Part shown: positions 9,245 through 17,403 of the stretch, in pieces | How the letters are laid out: each line of letters opens with the position of its first letter | How positions within the stretch are numbered: position 1 is the stretch's first letter | Source: JACIWG01 sp049969935 | Lineage (GTDB): Archaea; Thermoproteota; Nitrososphaeria; JACIWG01 | Length of the DNA: 64,000 bases | Assembly (NCBI GenBank): GCA_049969935.1 | Contig: JBMFNX010000004.1 | Location: forward strand, 23,905 to 87,904 | Direction: 5' to 3' | Translations under genes and position numbers: made by a program | Notes under the pieces: generated by a model | The model's input: the letters and a program-made list of their open reading frames with translations, nothing else | The model's database searches: none | What the model was told of the DNA's origin: nothing

Positions 9245-9256
9245 CCAGTAAACTGG
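9245..9256 (+). promoter_or_regulatory. Inverted repeat at the predicted transcription start of the RadA-paralogue gene
   Basis: CCAGT-AA-ACTGG is a perfect 12-bp inverted repeat lying 14-25 nt before ATG 9270, downstream of a TATA-like TTATAT at 9238-9243. The second arm runs into GGTGAAGG, which may be the ribosome-binding site. The position fits a repressor site or an mRNA hairpin hiding the ribosome-binding site. Confidence 0.3.
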
Positions 9257-9269
9257 TGAAGGAACTGTA

Positions 9270-10190
9270 ATGTTTTACGATTATGGTATGGAATTGAAGG
9301 ATTTGGGTATAATATCAGATGAAAAGATTGAAGCCTTAAAAAAGGAGAATATTAGGACATGCATACAACTTTTGTTTGCTCCAAATGATGTAATAGAAAA
9401 GTATTTTAGCGAAAGTGAAAGGCAAGAAATTTTTATTAAAATTGAAGAACTTTTTCCAGCAGTCTACAGGTTTAGGGAGATAAAACTTGAGCCAGTGACT
9501 GTTAAAACTTCGATAAAAGAACTTGACAAAATACTTGGGGGAGGAATAAGCTCAGCTAATATAACAGAAGTTTGTAGTGAGAAAAGGTATATAAGGACAC
9601 TGTTTGCATACAATATAATACTAAATTTTCTACAATTGTTCGAGAAAACGGCAATATTGTACAATGATTCAAACAAGATGTTCAGGCCTGAGGGACTATG
9701 TGAACTAGCACATTATAGGGGGATAGAGGAAAACTTTTTTCTTGAAAAAATTTTCGTCTTTAAGCCTTACACAGTTTTTCAGCAGTTCGAAGTATTCGAA
9801 CTGTTAGAAAAAAATATTAAGTCAGATTTGAGAATACTATTTGTTATTGATGGAATTGGAGACTTCTTTAAGTCTACTACAAAAAGAAAGGACATCACAT
9901 TTTATAACCTTCGCATGCTTGAAAGCTTTGTTTTAAGAGCAAATTATTTTTCAATCAAATATAATATGATAGTATTGCTGTTAAACAATTTAATAAGAGA
10001 TTTTAAAACAGACGCTGTCGAACCACAATTTAATTCAATAATAGGAGAGGCTGTTGGAACAAGAATACTTTTTTATGAAGATAGCGATTCTGTAAGGGCT
10101 AAAGTTATAATAGGAGAGAATGTGAAGGAGATTAGGTTAAGTTTAACAGACTATGGCGTAAGTGATGCTGTTGATAGAAAATTTGGATAA
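9270..10190 (+). CDS. RadA/Rad51-family paralogue lacking the Walker A motif
   Basis: 306 aa. Architecture matches RadA: an N-terminal helix-hairpin-helix-like region (residues 8-60), then TSIKELDKILGGGISSANITE (residues 80-100), which aligns with the RadA approach to the P-loop. Where RadA has GEFGSGKTQ this protein has CSEKRYIRT, so the Gly-Lys-Thr ATP site is gone. The Walker B-like strand FVIDGIGDFF and the C-terminal SIIGEAVGTRILFY/LTDYGVSD blocks, equivalent to the RadA end, are kept. It probably cannot hydrolyse ATP and may be a structural partner in recombination. A canonical RadA is encoded at 20.5 kb. Confidence 0.7.
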   Translation: MFYDYGMELKDLGIISDEKIEALKKENIRTCIQLLFAPNDVIEKYFSESERQEIFIKIEELFPAVYRFREIKLEPVTVKTSIKELDKILGGGISSANITEVCSEKRYIRTLFAYNIILNFLQLFEKTAILYNDSNKMFRPEGLCELAHYRGIEENFFLEKIFVFKPYTVFQQFEVFELLEKNIKSDLRILFVIDGIGDFFKSTTKRKDITFYNLRMLESFVLRANYFSIKYNMIVLLLNNLIRDFKTDAVEPQFNSIIGEAVGTRILFYEDSDSVRAKVIIGENVKEIRLSLTDYGVSDAVDRKFG

Positions 10191-10494
10191 GATAATAGAT
10201 TTCATTGAAAGTGATAGGTGGGAGGAGGCAAAGGATATTGCAAAAAATTCTGTGGGAGCAACATTAGCAGTAAATGCAATAAAATACCTGCAAAAGAACT
10301 CTTCTTTAGAGAAAGAGATTGATAAGATAAAACGTTTGAGAGAAAACTTTTCGAAACTGATTGAGGGAAAATGGTTGCAGGAAACAGACTTAGACTATTT
10401 CACAGTCCTATTCACTTTCTTTGAACGTGTAGAAAAGAGGTTACAGGAAACCGCTTACGTGAAGAGTGTAGTAGAAGATCCAGACAAAGAGTGA
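10162..10494 (+). CDS. Helical protein of unknown function, translationally coupled to the RadA paralogue
   Basis: 110 aa, starting GTG/ATG 29 nt before the end of the RadA-paralogue gene. Composition is mostly helical and charged (DKIIDFIESDRWEEAKDIAK, then EIDKIKRLRENFSKLIEGKW and FFERVEKRLQE). No family recognised, no membrane segment, no metal motif. The overlap suggests it is made with, and may bind, the RadA paralogue. Its last 54 nt overlap the convergent EMC6-like gene. Confidence 0.6.
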   Translation: MMLLIENLDKIIDFIESDRWEEAKDIAKNSVGATLAVNAIKYLQKNSSLEKEIDKIKRLRENFSKLIEGKWLQETDLDYFTVLFTFFERVEKRLQETAYVKSVVEDPDKE

Positions 10495-10722
10495 AAGCAT
10501 TATGTACGTGCCGATGCCGGTTGTAAAAAGGGAACCATTGTCACCTTTATCTGAAAAGATATAGTATTTGCCTATAAAATAGGAGAGGAGATAGAATAAT
10601 ATGATTGTTAGTACACCAAAAAATGAGGATTCATTACTAAAGTTCATTACTCCAGAAAATAGTCCAGCAAATATTGCAAAAACAACTCTTAGCCAAAAGA
10701 GCTTATTTTTATCCGTTACCAT
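10441..10722 (-). CDS. EMC6-like small membrane protein
   Basis: 93 aa with three hydrophobic segments: LRVVFAIFAGLFSGVMNF (11-28), FFGVLTIILFYLLSYFIG (about 34-51) and IGTYIMLSLFVWIFYYTL (about 69-86), with short loops. The pattern (basic N-terminus, LR..A.FAG..SG, G..T....FW.L.Y) resembles the Rab5-interacting/EMC6 family. Eukaryotic members are a core subunit of the ER membrane protein complex that inserts membrane proteins. Archaeal homologues are known, but a role here is inference. The gene diverges from the NEMF-like gene with only 6-15 bp between starts. Confidence 0.6.
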   Translation of the reverse strand: MVTDKNKLFWLRVVFAIFAGLFSGVMNFSNESSFFGVLTIILFYLLSYFIGKYYIFSDKGDNGSLFTTGIGTYIMLSLFVWIFYYTLHVSGFL

Positions 10723-10737
10723 AGTAGGTTGACCCCC

Positions 10738-12639
10738 ATGCGGGACCAGACAATGAACAACATAGAACTATTTCACCAGACACGATGGTTGAACACCAAT
10801 CTTAGAGAATATTACGTTAATAATGTTTACTGGGCTATAGTGAACAGGGCTCTTGTAATAAGATTACATCATCCAACAAATCCAGAAAAAAGGTTAGTTA
10901 TAGATAGTGGGAGAGCAATTTGGGTAACTGAAACAAAGTTAGAGGAAGAGGGTGCAGACCAACTGTTAAGACAGTTTAGGAAATTTCTTTCTAGGGGAAA
11001 AATTTCTAGAATAGAACAATTTGGTACAGAACGAATAATAGGCATAGAATTTGTTGGAAGTATAGCGAGACAGCTTATTGCAGAATTTTTTGGCAGAGGA
11101 AACATAGTTCTTGTTGACGAAAAAAATGTTATTTTAACAGCATTAGAATATTATCAGACAAGACATAGAATTATAGCTCCAGGAAAAGAGTATACAACAC
11201 CACCTGAAAGGGGAATGGATCCACTTAAAATAGAAGCATATCATCTTAAACCAATACTGAAATATGAGGATGATTTTAGAAAGTGGGTTGGAAAAAATTT
11301 AGCCTTACCCAAAAAATATGTTGACATACTGCCAAAGCTTATTGGAGTAAAAGATGGAACATTGGGTAGGGAATTGGATGAAGAAAAGCTTTCGAAAATT
11401 TTGAATAAGATTAGAGAATTTTTTATGGAAGAAAACGTTAAACCTACAATCTATTTAGAAGATAGTGAAGTTGTAGACTTTTCAATATTTCCATATAATT
11501 TTGAGGGATTAAAATGTGAGGAGGCCAAGAGTTTAAATGAGGCAGTGGAAAAAATTTTCACTAAACTAATTTTGGAAGAAAAAGAAACTGGAAAAATGTA
11601 TCCGATTATGAGAGAAAAAGAGAGAATAGAGCGGTCAATAGGAGACCTTAGCAGAAAAAAAGATGAAATGATAAAGGACAGCGAATTTTTGTCTGAGCTC
11701 GCTAAAAAAATAAGAGAGAACATTCAGCTAATATATCAAGACTATGAAGATTTTAAGAAAAGACTTTCTCCAGCAAAAATTACGTCAGAAGATGATTCAG
11801 AAAAGCTTGTCTACAAAGAATACATTTTTATATTTGATAGAAACAATCCACTTAAAACATGCTCAGAAATTTATAGTCGGGCAAAAACTCTTTTAGAAGA
11901 TTCAAGAAAGATTGAGGAATCAATAAGAGGGTTACAGAATGAAATGGAAATATTGGAGAGGAAGATTAGAGAGAAGAAAAGAGTGTTTGAGAAAGAGTAT
12001 AAGAAGGTTTATGAAAAGGAATGGTTTGAAAAATATAGATGGTTTTATACTACAGAAGGATTTCTTGCAGTTGGAGGAAGAGATGCATCATCAAACGAGG
12101 CTATAATAAAAAAATATCTTGAGGAAGAGGATATCGTCTTTCATGCCGACATTGTTGGAGCACCATTTTTTATCCTAAAAAAGGGTAAAATGGCTGGAGA
12201 AAATAGTTTAAGGGAGACAGCTACTGCGGCTGTGGCTTTCAGCAATTTCTGGAAGATGGGAGCTTCAGCTGGAGAAGCGTATTGGGTTTACAGAGATCAG
12301 ATTTCAAAACAGGCACCCTCCGGCCAATATATGGGGAAGGGAGCCTTCATGATCACTGGAAGGAGAAACTATATTAGAAACCTGCCAATAGAATTAGCGG
12401 TAGGAATAATTAGGATAAAAGAACATTATTCAGTAGTATGCGGTCCAGTTGACGCGATAAAAAAGTATTGTGAAAAATATTTGGTGATTGTACCAGGTAA
12501 TGAGGACAAGAATTCCATTGCAAAAAAGGTGGTAAGATACTTTTTTGAAAAAGTTGGTGAAAATGTTAAGGAAATATCTTTAGAAGAGTTTATACAGGCA
12601 TTGCCTCCTGGAGGATGCAAGATCAAACGATATATTTGA
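10738..12639 (+). CDS. NEMF/Rqc2/RqcH-family ribosome-associated quality control protein
   Basis: About 633 aa from ATG 10738 (a TTG 9 nt earlier is also in frame; a TATA-like TTATTTTTA at 10703-10711 favours the ATG). Domains in order: NFACT-N DNA-glycosylase-like domain (about 1-250), a long coiled coil (about 280-430, rich in Glu/Lys), and the NFACT-R/DUF814 domain starting at RWFYTTEGFLAVGGRDASSN with HADIVGAPFFILK and SGQYMGKGAFMI. This family binds obstructed large ribosomal subunits and recruits tRNA to tag stalled peptides. The order and size are normal for archaea. Confidence 0.92.
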   Translation: MRDQTMNNIELFHQTRWLNTNLREYYVNNVYWAIVNRALVIRLHHPTNPEKRLVIDSGRAIWVTETKLEEEGADQLLRQFRKFLSRGKISRIEQFGTERIIGIEFVGSIARQLIAEFFGRGNIVLVDEKNVILTALEYYQTRHRIIAPGKEYTTPPERGMDPLKIEAYHLKPILKYEDDFRKWVGKNLALPKKYVDILPKLIGVKDGTLGRELDEEKLSKILNKIREFFMEENVKPTIYLEDSEVVDFSIFPYNFEGLKCEEAKSLNEAVEKIFTKLILEEKETGKMYPIMREKERIERSIGDLSRKKDEMIKDSEFLSELAKKIRENIQLIYQDYEDFKKRLSPAKITSEDDSEKLVYKEYIFIFDRNNPLKTCSEIYSRAKTLLEDSRKIEESIRGLQNEMEILERKIREKKRVFEKEYKKVYEKEWFEKYRWFYTTEGFLAVGGRDASSNEAIIKKYLEEEDIVFHADIVGAPFFILKKGKMAGENSLRETATAAVAFSNFWKMGASAGEAYWVYRDQISKQAPSGQYMGKGAFMITGRRNYIRNLPIELAVGIIRIKEHYSVVCGPVDAIKKYCEKYLVIVPGNEDKNSIAKKVVRYFFEKVGENVKEISLEEFIQALPPGGCKIKRYI

Positions 12640-12687
12640 CTTTAGAAATATTTTTTTACTTCCATCTTTTAACCAGATTACGATAGA

Positions 12688-13257
12688 ATGTCTGTGGAAA
12701 CGAAGAGTACAAATCCTGCAAATTTGACAGTAAGGGAGGTAATGAATAGTCCAGTTATTACTGGAAAGCCTGATGAAACTATTAGAATGATAGCGAAGAA
12801 GATGACAGAGAACGAGGTTGGAAGTATTGTGATAGTTGAGGATGGGAAGCCTGTCGGCATGGTTACAGATGGTGACATAATAGACAGGGTTGTCTCAAAG
12901 GGTTTAAACCCTGACGAAGTCAAGGCAAAAGATATTATGAGCAAACCAATCTTGACCGTCGACGTAGAGACAACAATAGTTGACGCTGCAAAGTACATGA
13001 GAAAGAATAGGGTTAAGCGTGTTGGGGTAACTTATAGGGGTAGAATTGAGGGAATCCTCTCCATATGGGATATTATATCAGTTACACCAGAGATAGTTGA
13101 GATATTTTCTGAAAAACTTAACATACAGTCTTCACTATTACAGTCTGAGAAAGAGGCAGTTTATTTTGCAGGATACTGTGACACATGCTCAAGATGGTCT
13201 GACCTACTAATTGAAGTTGATGGAAAATACGTTTGTGAAGAGTGCAGAAGCGATTAG
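12688..13257 (+). CDS. CBS-pair protein with C-terminal zinc ribbon
   Basis: 189 aa. Two CBS motifs form one Bateman module: TVREVMNSPVIT to PVGMVTDGDIIDRVV, and AKDIMSKPILTV to IEGILSIWDIISV. The C-terminal zinc ribbon is CDTCSRWSDLLIEVDG then CEEC. CBS pairs bind adenosine nucleotides. The ribbon suggests contact with nucleic acid or protein. It is the first of three overlapping CBS genes. Confidence 0.88.
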   Translation: MSVETKSTNPANLTVREVMNSPVITGKPDETIRMIAKKMTENEVGSIVIVEDGKPVGMVTDGDIIDRVVSKGLNPDEVKAKDIMSKPILTVDVETTIVDAAKYMRKNRVKRVGVTYRGRIEGILSIWDIISVTPEIVEIFSEKLNIQSSLLQSEKEAVYFAGYCDTCSRWSDLLIEVDGKYVCEECRSD

Positions 13258-14168
13258 TTGAGAAGCTTAAACCAAAACAGTTTTTAATAAGATTTGGTAA
13301 ATGTTATGTTAGTGAAAAATTTTTGCCTACCGTAGAAGATTTTATGACAAGTGAAGTTTTTGTTGTTAAACCCTCTGACACTTTGGCCCGTGCAAAAAAT
13401 TTGATGCTTTCAAAAAAGATTGGAAGACTTGTTGTAGTAGAAGATGATAAGGTTGTTGGAATTTTAACAAGAGAAGATATAGCGAAGGCTATTATATCAT
13501 CTAAGCCTTCAATAAAATCTAGGCCAATAGACCAGCTTCTCGTATCCCATTTTATGAGAAAAGAAATTCTAACGGTTCAACGTACAACAAGCATTAGTGA
13601 GGCTGCAAAGATTATGCTTGACAAGGAAATTGGAGGATTGCCAGTAACAAGTGGGAAAAGGTTGATTGGAATAATAACAACACATGATATAACAAAGTAT
13701 GTTGCCCAACTTCCACTAGAAAATTTGCTCGTAAAAGATTACATGTGCAAAGAAGTCGCCACTGTATCACCATTTCATAGTATAGCTCATGTTGCAGAAC
13801 TACTATTTAGGACGCCAACACATAGGGTGATAGTGTTAGATGCTAGAAAAAAGCCTGTTGGCATTATTACACCATCAAATCTAACATTCGTAAAATTTGC
13901 TACAACTAGAGCAGTAAGTTCAAAACGTTCTCTCTCAAGAGGGGGGGAGGCGACTCATGAGAGGATAAGCTATGTTGCCATAGCAACTGCAGAAGATATT
14001 ATGACAACACCCCTTGTTATAGTGCACGAAAACGATAATGTCAGGCTTGCTGCATCTATTATGGTGAAAAAGGATATAGGTGCGCTTCCAGTCCTTAACG
14101 TGGAAGGAAGTGTTAGTGGAATATTTTCTAAAAAGGAGGTTTTAGAAATTGCCTCAAAGATGGGATAA
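13242..14168 (+). CDS. Protein with four CBS motifs (two Bateman modules)
   Basis: 308 aa beginning at GTG 13242, 16 nt inside the upstream gene. Four CBS motifs are visible: PTVEDFMTSEVFVVKPSDTL, VSHFMRKEILTVQ, VKDYMCKEVATVSP and AEDIMTTPLVIVHEND, each ending in a VVGILTRED-like strand. A basic linker (SSKRSLSRGG) precedes the fourth. No catalytic domain is attached, so it is a stand-alone nucleotide sensor. It overlaps the next CBS gene by 20 nt. Confidence 0.86.
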   Translation: MQKRLVEKLKPKQFLIRFGKCYVSEKFLPTVEDFMTSEVFVVKPSDTLARAKNLMLSKKIGRLVVVEDDKVVGILTREDIAKAIISSKPSIKSRPIDQLLVSHFMRKEILTVQRTTSISEAAKIMLDKEIGGLPVTSGKRLIGIITTHDITKYVAQLPLENLLVKDYMCKEVATVSPFHSIAHVAELLFRTPTHRVIVLDARKKPVGIITPSNLTFVKFATTRAVSSKRSLSRGGEATHERISYVAIATAEDIMTTPLVIVHENDNVRLAASIMVKKDIGALPVLNVEGSVSGIFSKKEVLEIASKMG

Positions 14169-14955
14169 ACTGAAATCGGTTCCATTACAAAATGTTGGTC
14201 TGGTTTCAAAGTCAGACAAGATACCTATGATGTTTCATGAACTAAAACGGACGAGATTGGATAGGGTTATAGTTAAAGATAACGAGAATCTTGTCGGCAT
14301 AGTAACATTAAGAGACATTTTTACAAAACTGGCATCAAAAAAGTTCAGTAACATTTCTCCAAAGTCATTAAGTATAGCATCCTTTATGAGTGAAAATTTC
14401 TTCCATGTATTAGAGGATAATACAATCGATGACGTGATAAAGTTGATGGCTGAGAAAAATGTAAGCGGTGTACCCGTTTTAGACAAAAAAAGAAAGCTAC
14501 TTGGAATAATTACTAAAAATTATTTAATAAACTTAGTAGCAAATGAGTTAAAAGGCTATGTTAGAGACTATATTATAAAAGTAGGTTACAAAATTTCAGT
14601 TGGAACAAGCTTGGCAACGTTATCAAACGAGATACTCAAAAATGTTGATGCAAGAGAATTTGTTGTAGTACAAGGGAACAGACTTTTAGGGGTTGTTGGC
14701 GAAAAGGAAATCGCATACTTCCTATTCAATTACCTTTCCGACGACAATATAGTAAACATGAGAAATGCTTTACACAATTATGTTGTAAACGATATACTAA
14801 CTTTCATTAACGAACCGTTAAAGCCAAATGATCCAGTACAATATGCAGCAAAACTGTTCTCCAACACAAACCTCGTAATATACCCTGTAGCAGAAGATGA
14901 TATCCTACTTGGAGTGATAAGGAGAAGAGAATTATTTAATCAACTTTCCAGGTAA
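14149..14955 (+). CDS. Protein with four divergent CBS motifs
   Basis: 268 aa from TTG 14149, overlapping the previous gene by 20 nt. The CBS motifs are more degenerate than in the neighbours: NLVGIVTLRDIFTKL (end of the first), IASFMSENFFHVLEDNTI, VRDYIIKVGYKISVGTSL and VVNDILTFINEPLKPND. The three genes together carry ten CBS motifs and are likely translated as one unit, perhaps forming a hetero-oligomeric adenylate sensor. Dihydroorotase follows after 6 nt. Confidence 0.82.
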   Translation: MPQRWDKLKSVPLQNVGLVSKSDKIPMMFHELKRTRLDRVIVKDNENLVGIVTLRDIFTKLASKKFSNISPKSLSIASFMSENFFHVLEDNTIDDVIKLMAEKNVSGVPVLDKKRKLLGIITKNYLINLVANELKGYVRDYIIKVGYKISVGTSLATLSNEILKNVDAREFVVVQGNRLLGVVGEKEIAYFLFNYLSDDNIVNMRNALHNYVVNDILTFINEPLKPNDPVQYAAKLFSNTNLVIYPVAEDDILLGVIRRRELFNQLSR

Positions 14956-14961
14956 CCGAGG

Positions 14962-16263
14962 TTGAGTACAAGAATAGTTAATGGAAGGATATGGAAAGAT
15001 GGAAACATACTAGAGAAGGATATAATCATAGAAGATGATAAGATAGTAGGTATTGTGAGAAAAGGCCAACACATGCAAGTTGATAAAATAATGGATGCAG
15101 AAGGCGCACTCATATTGCCTGGACTGATAGACGCGCACACACATTTAAGGGATTCAAAGATCTCCTACAAAGAAGATTTTGTGAGCGGAACATCAGCGGC
15201 GGTAGCGGGAGGATTTACTTTAGTATTAGATATGCCGAATACTGAGCCGCCGATAACAAGTCCAGAAAGGTTAAGGGAGCGTATCAGCTCGGCTGAAAAA
15301 AGGATATTATGTGATGTCGGATTCTATTCCATGCCACTTGACCTAGATTGTGTGAGCAAGCTTTCGGAAACAGGATGTGTAGGGTACAAGATTTTCACTC
15401 ACAAAAGTTTTGAAAACAAAATTTTTTTTGAAGACGAAAATATAGAGGCGCTTTTGAAGGCTGTAGAAAGGACTGGGAAAACACTTTCAATTCATGCAGA
15501 AGATCCTTCAAAAATAGGATTTTTGGGAGAAAAGTATACTGCAATAGAGCATGCGAAAGCACATACTGTAGATGCGGAAGCAAGCATGATAGAAAAGATT
15601 CTCAGACTTTCTAGAAAACATTTTACCAAGATCAGGTTCTGCCATGTAACTACAGCAAAGGGACTGCAAATGATAGTTGATGAGAAGAGGCAAAGCTTTA
15701 ACTATTTTGTAGAAGTTACACCAGCACACCTTACATTAGATGAAAGCATTTTATTAGAATGTGATAAAATATGTGTGGTTGAACCACCTATAAGGGAAAA
15801 GAGTAATGTTATATTTTTGAGAAAAATGTTTTGGGATGGGGCTGTAGACGTTGTTGGAACAGACCATGCACCTCATACACTAGAAGAAAAGCTTTCAGAC
15901 AAGCCTCCTGCAGGATTTCCAGGGCTTGAGACGGCGGTGCCAATCCTATTCACTCTAGCTAAAAAGGGTTTCATACCCTTCTCTAAACTGATTGAAAGCC
16001 TAACATCTAATCCAGCCAAAATATTTAACCTCAAAGGCTACGGCACCATAAGAGAAGGTAATGTAGCGAACCTAACATTGATAAAATTTGTGCCAGAATA
16101 TCGAATCGATTCATCAAAATTTTATTCGAAGGCAAAATTCACACCATTTGAAGGATACAAGGTTGAGGCTGCTGTAGCAAAAACTATCATCAGAGGAAAA
16201 ACAGTTTACGAGAGAGGCGTAGGAATAGTTGACGAGAAAAGGGGTAAGGTTGTCAGAACATAA
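14962..16263 (+). CDS. pyrC: Dihydroorotase
   Basis: 433 aa amidohydrolase of pyrimidine synthesis (carbamoyl-aspartate to dihydroorotate). The metal motif DAHTHLRD lies at residues 54-61, the substrate motif DMPNTEPP follows, and GYKIFTHKSF supplies the position of the bridging Lys. Zn-binding His residues occur in SIHAEDP and FCHVTTAKG, and the catalytic Asp in GTDHAPHT. TTG start 6 nt after the CBS gene suggests one transcript. Length fits the long class of dihydroorotases. No aspartate transcarbamylase is nearby; PyrF lies separately at 26 kb. Confidence 0.93.
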   Translation: MSTRIVNGRIWKDGNILEKDIIIEDDKIVGIVRKGQHMQVDKIMDAEGALILPGLIDAHTHLRDSKISYKEDFVSGTSAAVAGGFTLVLDMPNTEPPITSPERLRERISSAEKRILCDVGFYSMPLDLDCVSKLSETGCVGYKIFTHKSFENKIFFEDENIEALLKAVERTGKTLSIHAEDPSKIGFLGEKYTAIEHAKAHTVDAEASMIEKILRLSRKHFTKIRFCHVTTAKGLQMIVDEKRQSFNYFVEVTPAHLTLDESILLECDKICVVEPPIREKSNVIFLRKMFWDGAVDVVGTDHAPHTLEEKLSDKPPAGFPGLETAVPILFTLAKKGFIPFSKLIESLTSNPAKIFNLKGYGTIREGNVANLTLIKFVPEYRIDSSKFYSKAKFTPFEGYKVEAAVAKTIIRGKTVYERGVGIVDEKRGKVVRT

Positions 16264-16762
16264 ATTTATTGTCGACTCCATGCATGGGAAACTTGCAAGA
16301 AAGATGAGGTTATATGGATTTGACACATTATATGATGTGAAATTTGATGACAGCAAAATAATTGAGATAGCGAAAATTGAGGGTAGGACAATAATAACTT
16401 CGGATGAAGCGTTAATTGAAAGAGCTAAGTCCGAGAAACTTCAAGTGATATGGGTTCCATTAGATAGTGACCTTCCAAGAATGATTAAAATATTTGAGAC
16501 AATAAAAATTTTGCCAAAGATAGACCCTAAAAAATCTCGATGCCCAAACTGTAATAGCCCACTTGCTATAGTTAAAAAGGAGGATGTTAAAGACGTGCCT
16601 GAGAATGTTTTGAAGAGGAAAAGAATATTCTATAAGTGTACAGGATGTGGGAAAGTTTACTGGCATGGCTCCCACTGGAGAAAGATAAGGGAGTTTGAAA
16701 AAACACTTAAGAGGATGTTAAATGAATTAAGGGAAGGGAGAAAGAATGAACCTAAGCGATGA
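16250..16762 (+). CDS. Mut7-C RNase-domain protein with zinc ribbon
   Basis: About 170 aa from TTG 16250, chosen because GGGGTAAGG lies just before it; an upstream TTG at 16229 is in frame. The Mut7-C (PIN-like fold) domain shows DSMHGKLARKMRLYGFDTLY, DDSKIIEIAKIEGRTIITSDE and VIWVPLDSD, with acidic residues in the expected places. A zinc ribbon follows: CPNCNSPLA then CTGCGKVYWHGSHW. Predicted RNA-binding or RNase activity. Overlaps pyrC by 14 nt and AMMECR1 by 17 nt. Confidence 0.85.
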   Translation: MSEHKFIVDSMHGKLARKMRLYGFDTLYDVKFDDSKIIEIAKIEGRTIITSDEALIERAKSEKLQVIWVPLDSDLPRMIKIFETIKILPKIDPKKSRCPNCNSPLAIVKKEDVKDVPENVLKRKRIFYKCTGCGKVYWHGSHWRKIREFEKTLKRMLNELREGRKNEPKR

Positions 16763-17360
16763 TGATGGAAAAATTTTAGTTAAGTTAGCTAGAAAGGCGA
16801 TAGAAGAGTATATAGTTAATGGAAGAAAATATGTTCCTCCAGAGGATATAAAGAACAGATTTTCTGAAAAGGCAGGAGTCTTTGTGACAATAAATAGTGT
16901 GGTTGGAGAAGAGAGGGAGTTGAGGGGATGCATAGGCTTTCCAGAGGCAATCTTGCCACTATATGAGGCTGTTATAGAGGCTGCAATTGCTGCAGCAACA
17001 GAGGATCCAAGATTCGAGCCTCTAAAAAAAAGTGAACTTGACAAAATATTGATAGAGGTAAGTGTTTTAACACCACTTGAGCTTATAAAAGTTGATTCAC
17101 CACTTCAGTATCCTGAAAAGATAAAGGTTGGAGAGGACGGGCTGATGCTTAGATGGAGATGGGGTTCAGGGCTACTACTTCCACAGGTTGCAGTAGAATA
17201 TGGATGGGATGCAAGAGAATTTCTTGAAAACCTATGTCTTAAGGCAGGCACAACACCAGATTCCTGGCTTAGAAAGGATGTGAAAATTTACAAGTTCCAG
17301 TGCCTGATTTGGGAAGAGAAAGGTAATGGGGAAATTGTTAGAAAGCGTTTGAAAGAATAA
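16746..17360 (+). CDS. AMMECR1-domain protein
   Basis: 204 aa with the hallmark LRGCIGF motif (residues 58-64), EAAIAAATEDPRFEPLKKSEL and a GLMLRWRWGSGLLLPQVAVEYGW-type region split across two strands, followed by a conserved Cys in FLENLCLKAG. AMMECR1 proteins are conserved in archaea and eukaryotes; the biochemical function is unsettled, with links to redox and radical chemistry. ATG 16746 lies within the Mut7-C gene, so the two are coupled. Confidence 0.92.
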   Translation: MNLSDDDGKILVKLARKAIEEYIVNGRKYVPPEDIKNRFSEKAGVFVTINSVVGEERELRGCIGFPEAILPLYEAVIEAAIAAATEDPRFEPLKKSELDKILIEVSVLTPLELIKVDSPLQYPEKIKVGEDGLMLRWRWGSGLLLPQVAVEYGWDAREFLENLCLKAGTTPDSWLRKDVKIYKFQCLIWEEKGNGEIVRKRLKE

Positions 17361-17403
17361 AAACAAATAAATACTAGTTTAACATTATAGCCTTCGAAAA
17401 AGT

